Assembly (NCBI RefSeq): GCF_003626535.1
Contig: NZ_RBAL01000003.1
Span: 372,001 to 436,000, forward strand
Length of the DNA: 64,000 bases
Direction of reading: 5' to 3'
Source: Streptomyces hoynatensis
GTDB lineage: Bacteria; Actinomycetota; Actinomycetes; Streptomycetales; Streptomycetaceae
The notes under the pieces were generated by a model that worked only from the letters and a program-made list of their open reading frames with translations, searched no databases and was not told the origin of the DNA. Shown piece after piece: positions 1 through 7,776 of this stretch (position 1 is the first letter of the stretch; the number at the start of each line of letters is the position of its first letter). The position numbers were made by a program, and so were the translations under genes.

Positions 1-2
1 CC

Positions 3-989
3 CTGGCCGTGGTCGGCGAGTCCGGATGCGGCAAGAGCGTGATGGCCCGCTCCGTCCTGCGGCTGGTGGACAGGCCGGGGCGGATCACGGGCGGGGAGAT
101 CTGGGTCAGGCACCCGGAAGGACCGGGAAAAACGCCCGAGGGCGCCCCGGGGGGCATGGTCGACCTGGTGACCGCGGACAAGCGGACCGTGCGGTCGGTG
201 CGCGGCAAGCGCATCGCCATGGTCTTCCAGGAGCCGATGACCTCGATGAGCCCGATGCACACCCTGGGCAACCAGATCGGCGAGGCCATCAGGCTCCACG
301 AGAAGGTCTCCAAGGCCGAGGCCCGCAGGCGCACCATCGACCTGCTCGGCCGGGTCGACATCCCCGACCCGAAGCGGCGCGTGGACGAGTACCCCTTCCA
401 GATGAGCGGCGGCATGCTCCAGCGCGCCATGATCGCCATGGCCCTGTCCTGCAACCCGGAGCTGCTCATCGCCGACGAGCCCACCACCGCCCTCGACGTC
501 ACCACCCAGGCCAGAATCCTGGAGCTCCTGCGGTCCGTGCAGGAGGAGTTCGGCATGGCGGTCATGCTCATCACCCACGACCTCGGCGTCGCGGCGCAGA
601 TGGCCGACCGCATCGCCGTCATGTACCTGGGCAGCGTCGTCGAACGCGGCGACGTGGTGTCGGTCTTCCGCTCGCCCCGCCACCCGTACACCAAGGCGCT
701 GCTGCGCTCGATCCCCAAGCTCGGCTCCGGCGCCCGTGAACGCCTCAGGCCGGTGCGCGGCATGGTGCCGCACACCTACCGGCGGCCCCCCGGCTGTCCC
801 TTCCACCCGCGCTGCGACGAGTTCCTGGCCGGGCGGTGCGACACCACGGAACCCCTGCCCGTACGGGGCCCGGAACCCGACCGAGAAGTGCGCTGCCTCC
901 GGTACGAGGAGCGCCCCGAGGAAGCGGCCGCCACGGCCGGCACACCGCAGGCGCGCGACCCGAGGCGCCACGAGGAGGAGGGCGCATGA
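3..989 (+). CDS. Oligopeptide-type ABC transporter ATPase (DppD/OppD-like), 5' end missing
   Basis: ATPase subunit of a peptide/nickel/oligosaccharide-type ABC importer, expected on the cytoplasmic face of the membrane. The gene enters from outside the window: the reading frame is open from base 3 and starts almost on the Walker A motif (GESGCGKS). Then come the Q-loop (FQEPMTSMSP), the signature (MSGGMLQRAMIA), Walker B (LLIADEPTTALD) and the switch histidine (LITHDLG). The C-terminus has the usual Oligo_HPY extension with PYTKALL and a Cys cluster (GCPFHPRC...RC). Its stop overlaps the next ATG by 4 nt (ATGA), so the two ATPases are translationally coupled. Permeases and binding protein should lie upstream. 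Family-5-type transporters can carry oligosaccharides as well as peptides, and the following glycosidases favour a glycan substrate here (inference). Confidence 0.93.
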   Translation: MAVVGESGCGKSVMARSVLRLVDRPGRITGGEIWVRHPEGPGKTPEGAPGGMVDLVTADKRTVRSVRGKRIAMVFQEPMTSMSPMHTLGNQIGEAIRLHEKVSKAEARRRTIDLLGRVDIPDPKRRVDEYPFQMSGGMLQRAMIAMALSCNPELLIADEPTTALDVTTQARILELLRSVQEEFGMAVMLITHDLGVAAQMADRIAVMYLGSVVERGDVVSVFRSPRHPYTKALLRSIPKLGSGARERLRPVRGMVPHTYRRPPGCPFHPRCDEFLAGRCDTTEPLPVRGPEPDREVRCLRYEERPEEAAATAGTPQARDPRRHEEEGA

Positions 990-2023
990 GCACCGCCACC
1001 GGCCCGCGCCAGGACGAGGCGCTCCTGGAAACGCACGGCCTCACCAAGCACTTCGCGACCCGCCGCGGCATGTTCGGCCACGGCACCGCCACCGTCCGCG
1101 CCGTCGACGGCGTCGACCTGCGCATCCGCGGCGGCCGCACCGTGGCGCTCGTCGGCGAGTCGGGCTGCGGCAAGTCCACCCTCGGCCGCTGCCTGCTGCG
1201 GGTCTACGAGCCCACCTCGGGCCGGATCGTGTTCCGGCCCGCCGCGGGCGAGGAGGTGGACCTGGCCGGCCTCGGCGAAACCGCGCTGAAGCCGTACCGC
1301 AGCCAGATCCGGATGGTCTTCCAGGACCCCTTCGCCTCCCTCAACCCGCGCATGACCCTGCTGCAGATCGTGGGCGAGCCGCTGCGGGTCTACCGCAACC
1401 TCGGCCGGGCCGAACTGGAGGAGCGGGTCGCCGAGCTGCTGCGCCGGGTGGGCCTGCGGCCGGAGTACATGCGCCGCTACCCCAACGCCTTCAGCGGCGG
1501 CCAGCGCCAGCGCGTCGGCATCGCGCGGGCGCTGGCGCCCTCCCCGCGCCTGGTGGTCGCCGACGAGGCGGTCAGCGCCCTGGACGTCTCGGTGCGCGCG
1601 CAGATCCTCAACCTCCTCAAGGACCTCCAGGAGCAGGAGGACCTCACCTACCTGTTCATCTCGCACGACCTCGGCGTCGTCGAGCACATGGCCGACGAGG
1701 TGGTCGTCATGTACGTCGGCCGCATCGTCGAGACCGGCGACACCGACGAGCTGTACGGGAACCCGCTGCACCCCTACACCGAGGCGCTGCTCTCCGCGGT
1801 GCCCGACCCCGACCCCACCGCGCGCCGCCGGGAGCGGATCGTGCTGCGCGGCGAGGTGGCCGACCCCTCCAGGGTGCCCCCCGGCTGCCCGTTCCACCCC
1901 CGCTGCTTCTACGCCAGGGAACGCTGCGCCACCGAGGTGCCGCAGCTGCGGGAGATCAGGCCCGGCCGCACGGCGGCCTGCCACTTCGCCGAGGAGCTCG
2001 AACTGAAGGGAGTCCGTTCGTGA
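986..2023 (+). CDS. Oligopeptide-type ABC transporter ATPase (DppF/OppF-like)
   Basis: Second ATPase of the same importer, 345 aa. The ATG at 986 overlaps the previous stop and follows a GAGGAGGAG ribosome site; further upstream in-frame starts are rejected because they run through the preceding gene. Visible motifs are Walker A (GESGCGKST), Q-loop (FQDPFASLNP), signature (FSGGQRQRVGIARAL), Walker B with the variant DEA (VVADEAVSALD) and the switch region SHDLG. The C-terminal Oligo_HPY segment again has GCPFHPRC. OppD/OppF-type pairs normally form a heterodimer. The gene is followed with 4-nt overlap by a sialidase-fold gene, tying the transporter to carbohydrate breakdown. Confidence 0.95.
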   Translation: MSTATGPRQDEALLETHGLTKHFATRRGMFGHGTATVRAVDGVDLRIRGGRTVALVGESGCGKSTLGRCLLRVYEPTSGRIVFRPAAGEEVDLAGLGETALKPYRSQIRMVFQDPFASLNPRMTLLQIVGEPLRVYRNLGRAELEERVAELLRRVGLRPEYMRRYPNAFSGGQRQRVGIARALAPSPRLVVADEAVSALDVSVRAQILNLLKDLQEQEDLTYLFISHDLGVVEHMADEVVVMYVGRIVETGDTDELYGNPLHPYTEALLSAVPDPDPTARRRERIVLRGEVADPSRVPPGCPFHPRCFYARERCATEVPQLREIRPGRTAACHFAEELELKGVRS

Positions 2024-3111
2024 GCGACCCGCGTTTCGACGGGGTGATCAGGACCTCGCCCCGGGACCCCGCGCTGCGCGAGGCGCTGCTTCCCGTGCTG
2101 CACCCGGGCGACAGCCACGCCGCCAACCTCCTGGAACTCGACGACGGCGACCTGCTGTGCACCTGGTTCAACGGCCCACAGGAGGGCGATCCCGGCACCA
2201 ACGTCGTCCTCTCCCGGCTGCCGCGCGGCGCGGAGCGCTGGAGTACGCCCGAGCTCCTCTCCTGCGACCCGGAGCGCTCCGAGCAGAACCCGGTGCTGGC
2301 CAAGGACCCCTCGGGCCGGGTGTGGCTCTTCCACCCCTCCAACACCCCGCACAACCAGAAGACCGCCCGGCTCCTGGTGCGCACCTCAGACGACCGGGGC
2401 CACACCTGGAGCCCGCCCCGCACCCTCTTCGAGGGGCCCGGCCTCTTCGTGCGCAACCCCCCGCTCCTCCTCGGCGACGGCTCCTGGCTGCTGCCGGCCT
2501 ACTGGTGCCGCGAGGGCGGCGAGCACAGCGTCGTCATGATCAGCGAGGACGGCGGCGCCACCTGGCGGGAGCACGACCTGCCGGGCAGCGACCACCTGGT
2601 GCAGATGACCGCGGTGCAGCGCACGGACGGCAGCCTGTACGCGCTGTTCCGCAGCCGCGCCGCCGACCGGATCCACGCCGCGGAGTCGACCGACCTGGGG
2701 CGCACCTGGAGCCCGCTCGTGCGCACCGAGCTGCCCAACAACAACTCCGCCGTGCAGCTGATCCGGCTGACCGGCGGGGCCCTGGTCCTCGTCTACAACG
2801 ACGCCACCCTGGAACGCGACCAGTTCCGCTGGGTCGGGGAGGGGGACAAGCTGCGCAAGAAGGCGCTGCGCACCCCGCTGACCCTGGCCCTCTCCGAGGA
2901 CGGCGGCCGCACCTGGCCCTACCGCAGGAACCTGCAGACGGCCGACCTGGAGTACCGCGACAACGAGCTCGGCTACTCCTACCCCAGCGTGATCCAGACC
3001 CGCGACGGCGGCCTGCACGCGGCCTACTCCTTCCTGCGCAAGACCATCAAGTACGTGCGCCTCGACGAGGACTGGATCAGGAGGGGCGGGGCCCCGGAGC
3101 CCGGCCGATGA
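2020..3111 (+). CDS. BNR/Asp-box sialidase-fold protein (exo-glycosidase candidate)
   Basis: A 363-aa protein with a six-bladed beta-propeller signature. Four Asp-box repeats of the form S-x-D-x-G-x-T-W are visible: SDDRGHTW (about residue 123), SEDGGATW (about 175), STDLGRTW (about 223) and SEDGGRTW (about 292). No signal peptide, so it is probably cytoplasmic. GTG start at 2020 overlaps the previous stop by 4 nt. Sialidase-fold proteins in pectin loci need not act on sialic acid: GH33-type enzymes releasing the keto-acid Dha from RG-II and related propeller enzymes acting on rhamnogalacturonan are known. Because the next two genes are GH140-like, a Dha/Kdo or other pectic linkage is the most attractive substrate, but this is inference from context. 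Confidence 0.8.
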   Translation: MSDPRFDGVIRTSPRDPALREALLPVLHPGDSHAANLLELDDGDLLCTWFNGPQEGDPGTNVVLSRLPRGAERWSTPELLSCDPERSEQNPVLAKDPSGRVWLFHPSNTPHNQKTARLLVRTSDDRGHTWSPPRTLFEGPGLFVRNPPLLLGDGSWLLPAYWCREGGEHSVVMISEDGGATWREHDLPGSDHLVQMTAVQRTDGSLYALFRSRAADRIHAAESTDLGRTWSPLVRTELPNNNSAVQLIRLTGGALVLVYNDATLERDQFRWVGEGDKLRKKALRTPLTLALSEDGGRTWPYRRNLQTADLEYRDNELGYSYPSVIQTRDGGLHAAYSFLRKTIKYVRLDEDWIRRGGAPEPGR

Positions 3112-4526
3112 CCGTGGAGCGGTGGGGGCTGCACGAGCTGCGGCTGACCGGCCCCGGCACGGGCAACCCCTACACCGAGGTCAGGCTGCGCGCCGAGTTC
3201 CGCCACCGCAACCGCGTCGTCCCCGTGGACGGCTTCTACGACGGCGAGGGGCGCCACGTGGTCCGCTTCTCGCCGGACCGGGTCGGCACCTGGTTCTGGG
3301 TCACCCGCTCGAACGTCCCCGAACTCGACGGCAGGCGGGGCTCCTTCGAGTGCGTCCCGCCGGGGCCCGGCAACCACGGCCCGGTGCGGGTGAGCGGCGC
3401 CCACGGCTTCGCCCACGCCGACGGCACCCGCCACCTGCCGCTGGGCACCACCTGCTACCACTGGACGCACTACGCGGACGAGGAGCACGAGGAGCGGACC
3501 CTGCGCTCGCTCGCGGGCTCGCCCTTCACCAAGGTGCGCATGTGCCTGCTGCCGACCCGGGACATGGCCCCGCCGATGCTGCCCTTCGCGGGCGACACGC
3601 CGGGCAGGCTGGACAAGACCCGCTTCAACCCGGCCTTCTTCGCCCACTTCGAGCGGCGCCTGCGCGACCTGCTCGCGCTCGGCATCCAGGCCGACGTCAT
3701 CCTCTTCCACCCCTACGACCGGGGCCACTGGGGAGTGGACGACATGACGCCCGAGCAGGACCGCTTCCTGCTGCGCTACACCCTGGCGCGGCTCGCCGCC
3801 TTCCGGCACGTGTGGTGGTCCCTCGCCAACGAGTACGACTTCAACCGGGCCAAGACCGTCGAGGACTGGGACCGCCTGGGCCGGTACGTGCAGCGGAAGG
3901 ACCCGTACCAGCGGCTGCGCTCCATCCACAACGGCACCCGCATGTACGTCTACGAGCGGATCTACGACTTCACCCGGCCCTGGATCACCCACCAGAGCAT
4001 CCAGCACTGGGACGCCAGGCTGACCGCGGACTGGGTCGCGGCCTGCCCCAAGCCCGTCGTCATCGACGAGATCGGCTACGAGGGCGTGGTGGACAGGCGC
4101 TGGGGCAACATCACCGGCCGCGCCCTGCTGCGGCAGTTCTGGCACGCGGCGGCGGCCGGCGGCTTCGTCGGCCACGGCGAGTGCTACCCCGACCCGTCCC
4201 GCGACGGCTCCGCCTGGATCTCCCGGGGCGGCAGCCTGCGGGGCGAGAGCGTGCCGCGGATCGCCTTCCTGCGCCGGCTCCTTGAGGAGGGCCCGGCCGA
4301 CATCCCCGGCGCCCGCCGCCGGGGGGAGTACTGGCTGGAGTACTTCGGGGAACGCGCGCACGCCTTCCGGGAGGTGGAGCTGCCCCCGGGCGGCGCGTAC
4401 CGCATCGAGCTGATCGACACCTGGGACATGACCGTCACGGAGCTGGCGGGCGTCCACCGCGGGCGCGCCCGGGTGGCGCTGGGGGGACGCCAGGACATGG
4501 CCGTGAGAATCCGGAGGACGCGGTGA
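3108..4526 (+). CDS. GH140-like glycoside hydrolase (DUF5060/DUF4038, apiosidase-type)
   Basis: A 472-aa protein with an N-terminal beta-sandwich of DUF5060 type (about 1-90), a central TIM barrel of DUF4038/GH140 type and a C-terminal small beta domain. The likely acid/base is Glu242 in WWSLANEYD and the likely nucleophile Glu321 in VIDEIGYEG, both at the ends of predicted barrel strands. GH140 founders are endo-apiosidases that cut the galacturonan-apiose bond of RG-II. There is no signal peptide, so imported fragments would be the substrate. ATG at 3108 overlaps the previous stop (ATGA). It is followed with 4-nt overlap by a paralogue that has lost both glutamates. Other DUF4038 members have different specificities, so the substrate is not certain. 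Confidence 0.82.
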   Translation: MTVERWGLHELRLTGPGTGNPYTEVRLRAEFRHRNRVVPVDGFYDGEGRHVVRFSPDRVGTWFWVTRSNVPELDGRRGSFECVPPGPGNHGPVRVSGAHGFAHADGTRHLPLGTTCYHWTHYADEEHEERTLRSLAGSPFTKVRMCLLPTRDMAPPMLPFAGDTPGRLDKTRFNPAFFAHFERRLRDLLALGIQADVILFHPYDRGHWGVDDMTPEQDRFLLRYTLARLAAFRHVWWSLANEYDFNRAKTVEDWDRLGRYVQRKDPYQRLRSIHNGTRMYVYERIYDFTRPWITHQSIQHWDARLTADWVAACPKPVVIDEIGYEGVVDRRWGNITGRALLRQFWHAAAAGGFVGHGECYPDPSRDGSAWISRGGSLRGESVPRIAFLRRLLEEGPADIPGARRRGEYWLEYFGERAHAFREVELPPGGAYRIELIDTWDMTVTELAGVHRGRARVALGGRQDMAVRIRRTR

Positions 4527-5749
4527 GTGGGGCCAATCGGCGGGCGCGGGACCCCGAGGCGGGGCGGGCGCCACAGGCGGCGGAGCGCTGGGGCGTGTTC
4601 GAACTGCCGCTCCCCGGGGCCGAGCCGGGGGACGAGGTGGTCTTCACCCGCGGGGAACGCCGCTTCACCTCCGCCGCCTTCGCCGGCGAGCGGGGCGGGT
4701 GCCTGGCCCGCTTCCTGCCGGACGAGGAGGGCGAGTGGCGCTACCGCAGCGCCTGGGGCGAGGGCGCCTTCCGCTGCACCCCGGCCGGCCCGGGCAACCA
4801 CGGCCCGGTACGGGCCGGGGAGTCCGGCTTCCGGCACGCCGACGGGCTGCCCTTCCACCCCTTCGGCACCACCCTCGGCGAGGCCGGGGACACGGCCCTG
4901 CGGGCGCTCGCCGACGGCCCGTTCAACCGGGTCAGGCTGCGCTGCCCGGCCTCGCTGCCCCTGGACCGCCTCGACGCGCAGGTCCGCGCCCTGCTCGCGC
5001 TCGGCATCGAGGCCGAGGTGCCCCTCGAAGGCCGCGACATCCGCGAGACCGTCTCCCGGCTCGCGGCCTACCGCAACGTCTGGTGGTGCGCGCCCCGCGA
5101 CCCCGAGGCCCAGGCCACCGTCCTGGAACACGACTACGGCCACCACCCGCTGACCGTCCACGGCGGCCCCGGCACCGACTTCGGGGCCCCGTGGATCACA
5201 CACGTCAGCCTCCGCCAGGAGGAGACCCGCCTCGTCGCCGGGCTCACGGCAGAGCTGGGCAAGCCGGTGCTGATCGACGACTGCGGCGCCGAGGGCGACG
5301 CGCCGGAACCCGAGGGGAGCCTGCCCGCCCCGGTGCTGGTCTCCCGGATCTGGGAGGGGGTCTGCCAGGGCGGCTGGGTCACCCACCGGGAGACCTACGG
5401 CCCCCGCCCCTGGGAGGAGGGGGGCGAGCTGCGCGGCGAGTCCGCCGCCAGGATCGCCTTCCTGCGCGGCATCCTCGCCGGGGCCCCGGCCGGCCTTCGC
5501 CACAACCCGCTCTACTACGACGCCTCCACCCTGGAGGCACCAGGCGAGTACTGCCTGCAGTACCTCGGCCCGCACCGCTACTCCTCGCGCACCTTCGCCC
5601 TGCCGCGGGGGACCTGGCTGGTCGAGGTGATCGACGCCTGGAACATGAGGGTCGGCGCGCCGCGTCGCGTGCGCGCCGACCGCATCGAGGTGGCGCTCCC
5701 GGCGGACCCGTACTGCGCCATCCGGGTCCGCCGGGCACCCGGGGCGTGA
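4523..5749 (+). CDS. Diverged GH140-like paralogue, both catalytic Glu positions changed
   Basis: A 408-aa paralogue of the preceding gene with the same order: N-terminal sandwich, shortened barrel, C-terminal beta domain. Collinear motifs include GPGNHGPVR, the G(T/E)S segment, RIAFLR and the closing (L/I)IDxW(D/N)M. The acid/base motif WWSLANEYD is replaced by WWCAPRDPE (Asp193 at the Glu position) and the nucleophile motif VIDEIGYEG by LIDDCGAEG (Asp253 at the Glu position). The barrel is about 50 residues shorter. GTG start at 4523 overlaps the previous stop. The frame is intact, so it is probably an expressed pseudoenzyme, carbohydrate-binding or accessory protein, or an enzyme of altered mechanism, rather than a decaying gene. 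Confidence 0.8.
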   Translation: MSGANRRARDPEAGRAPQAAERWGVFELPLPGAEPGDEVVFTRGERRFTSAAFAGERGGCLARFLPDEEGEWRYRSAWGEGAFRCTPAGPGNHGPVRAGESGFRHADGLPFHPFGTTLGEAGDTALRALADGPFNRVRLRCPASLPLDRLDAQVRALLALGIEAEVPLEGRDIRETVSRLAAYRNVWWCAPRDPEAQATVLEHDYGHHPLTVHGGPGTDFGAPWITHVSLRQEETRLVAGLTAELGKPVLIDDCGAEGDAPEPEGSLPAPVLVSRIWEGVCQGGWVTHRETYGPRPWEEGGELRGESAARIAFLRGILAGAPAGLRHNPLYYDASTLEAPGEYCLQYLGPHRYSSRTFALPRGTWLVEVIDAWNMRVGAPRRVRADRIEVALPADPYCAIRVRRAPGA

Positions 5750-5777
5750 GAGCCGCCGCGGCCCCGGGTGGTCTGGG

Positions 5778-7283
5778 TCACCAGTCGAAGCCGAGCTCGA
5801 CCTGGTTGCGGATGTAGTTCGGGATGTCCACGGTCTCCGTGACGGTCAGCGCGGAGGACGCCTTCAGGCCGTCCTGCAGGACGTGGAGGCGGAAGACGGC
5901 GTACAGCGGCAGGTCCCAGTACTCGGTCTGCTCGTAGCCGTGCACCACGGCGTTCTCGCCCCAGAAGACGCCCGAGGTGTCGACGCCCTCGAAGCCGGGC
6001 AGGGCGCTGCCGAAGGACTCCACGACGGCGTCGGAGCGCAGGGCCGGCTTGATGCCGTACCTGGACAGCTCCACCTGGGCCTCCTCGGAGACCAGCCACT
6101 TGACCACGTCGAGGGCCTGCTGCCGCTTCGCGGACTGCGGGGGCAGGAAGGCCGCCAGGCAGTTGGGCTGGTAGGTCCAGTCGTCGCCCCCGCCGAGCAC
6201 CGGCACGGAGGTGATGCCGATGTCGACGTTCTCTGCCAGCTGCCGGTACTGCTCCCGGTCCTCGGGGTCGATGTAGATCTCGTTGAGCAGGTAGGCGTTC
6301 AGCTTCCAGAGGGTGTCCACGGCCATGGCCACGTGGCCGGTCTGGAAGAAGTCGTCGACCGAGGTGAAGATGTTCCGCGGGATGAACAGGAAGCGCTCCA
6401 GGTTGGCGCCGAGCTGCTGCCAGCCTTCGGAGGTGATGTTCACCCGCACGTCCTCGGGCGCCGGGCTCTCGCTGCCGGTGGGCAGGAAGGGGTAGAGCCC
6501 CAGCTGGTTGAAGTCCAGGTAGTTGTCCGGGTGCTGGAGGTAGCCCTTGTAGGCGACCAGGTTCTCCTCCCTGGTCAGCCGCTGCGCCTTGCGGAAGGCC
6601 TGGTCGTAGGTGATCCCGTGGGACGGGTAGGCCACGTGGAAGCGGTCGAAGATCTTCTTGTTGTAGAGCATGACGAAGTCGTCGACGAACAGCGGGATGC
6701 CGTAGAGGCCGCCGTCCGAGCGGGACTTGACCAGCTCCACCGCCGCCTGGTTGAGGCTGCCGACGTCGATGCCGTTCTCGGCGAGCTCGCCGGTGAGGTT
6801 GCGCAGCCAGCCGAGGGGCTCCAGGTCGCGGTCGATGCGGCGGCGCGGGTCCTCGATGACGATGTCGGGGACCACGCCCGCGGCCGTGAGGTCCTCGTAG
6901 CGGATCGGCTTGTCCCAGGCGGCGACCTTGAAGGTGACGTCGGGGAAGGCCGCGGCGAGCTTGCGGCCGATCACGGTGTCGAAGAAGCCCTCGACCTCGA
7001 ACGGCTTGTAGTTCGCCATGAAGATGAAGAGCTCGTCGTCGCAGACCTCGAACGGCTCGTCGTACCGGTTGGGGATCTGCGTGCAGCTCGCGGACGAGGA
7101 GGCCGAGGACCGCGCGGCCCTGGTGGCATTCCGCGCGGCGGCGCTGGGGGACTGGGCGTGTGCCGTGCCGGGGCCGAGGAGCGATGCGCCCGCGCCGGCG
7201 GCCGTGCCGGCCAGCACGCCGGCCGCGAAGTTTCTCCGGGAAAGGCGCCGGGCGCTCCGGTCGGCCTTCGAGTCCTCACTCAT
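5778..7283 (-). CDS. Tat-exported extracellular solute-binding protein (sugar ABC, family 1)
   Basis: A 501-aa binding protein. The N-terminus has a twin-arginine signal (SRRNFAAG) followed by a hydrophobic stretch and an AHA cleavage site; no lipobox Cys is seen. The mature part carries an Ala/Ser-rich linker, then a periplasmic-binding fold with features of sugar-binding family 1 (GLYGIPLFVDDFVMLYNKKIF, GHVAMAVDTLWKLN, ALDVVKWLVSEEAQ). ATG at 7283 is preferred over GTG at 7289 because a GAAGGAG site sits 10 nt upstream of the ATG. No sugar-type permeases are adjacent, so the partner membrane components must be elsewhere. It is convergent with the GH140-like paralogue and likely delivers pectic oligosaccharides (inference). 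Confidence 0.85.
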   Translation of the reverse strand: MSEDSKADRSARRLSRRNFAAGVLAGTAAGAGASLLGPGTAHAQSPSAAARNATRAARSSASSSASCTQIPNRYDEPFEVCDDELFIFMANYKPFEVEGFFDTVIGRKLAAAFPDVTFKVAAWDKPIRYEDLTAAGVVPDIVIEDPRRRIDRDLEPLGWLRNLTGELAENGIDVGSLNQAAVELVKSRSDGGLYGIPLFVDDFVMLYNKKIFDRFHVAYPSHGITYDQAFRKAQRLTREENLVAYKGYLQHPDNYLDFNQLGLYPFLPTGSESPAPEDVRVNITSEGWQQLGANLERFLFIPRNIFTSVDDFFQTGHVAMAVDTLWKLNAYLLNEIYIDPEDREQYRQLAENVDIGITSVPVLGGGDDWTYQPNCLAAFLPPQSAKRQQALDVVKWLVSEEAQVELSRYGIKPALRSDAVVESFGSALPGFEGVDTSGVFWGENAVVHGYEQTEYWDLPLYAVFRLHVLQDGLKASSALTVTETVDIPNYIRNQVELGFDW

Positions 7284-7776
7284 GGTCACACTGCTCCTTC
7301 TGCGGGGAAAGTGCGGTCAGGGGGACGAACGGTGGGGGTGCAGCCGAGACGTTCAGCCGGGAGAGCCGGGGGAGTCCGAGAGAGTCCGGGAGAGCCGAGA
7401 GAGGTGACGCATGCGGACGAGACGGTGGCATGCCAGCTGAATACCGTTATCCTGCAACCGTGTGGCAATGGCGTCAACACCCGTGCAGCGCCTGTCTGAT
7501 ACGGACGCGGAAGCACCGCGGAACGCCCGCCCCCGGCGGCGGGTTCCCCCGGGGCGAGGGGCCGTGGCCCCGGGCGGCGCGGCCTGCCGGGCCCGTGGTG
7601 GATGCCGCAGGCATGCCGCCACGCGGGCCGGCGGGCGGGGCGGGCGGGCCGGCGGGCGGGCCCGCGCCGCACCGGCGAAGGCGCCCGGGCCCCTCGGGGA
7701 CGCGCGGGGAATTCGCAGGGACTTCGGGACCTCGGGAACTCCAGGACTCCCGGGACTCCAGAGAAAGGGAGAAGGG
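7284..7776. promoter_or_regulatory. Divergent intergenic region, candidate promoters
   Basis: A 493-bp gap between the solute-binding protein gene and the large unassigned gene. It holds a perfect 10-bp palindrome TGGCATGCCA (7426-7435). A plus-strand candidate is GTGGCA-N17-TATCCT (7425-7453). A weaker minus-strand candidate has TTGCCA at 7463-7468. Both would give long leaders of more than 100 nt. Bases 7340-7400 carry short GAGAGCCG/GAGAGTCCG repeats within the predicted leader of the binding-protein mRNA, and 7610-7680 is a G-rich GGGCGG run. No gene is supported here. Confidence 0.35.

Noticed and set aside
736..3111. Possible fusion of an ABC ATPase with the sialidase-fold protein
   Set aside because: The upstream part is off-frame Arg/Pro-rich translation of the two ATPase genes; the GTG at 2020 with 4-nt overlap gives a complete protein.
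5883..7499. Plus-strand open frame over the solute-binding protein gene
   Set aside because: Val/Gly/Glu-rich antisense shadow; the minus-strand protein has a Tat signal and binding-protein motifs.
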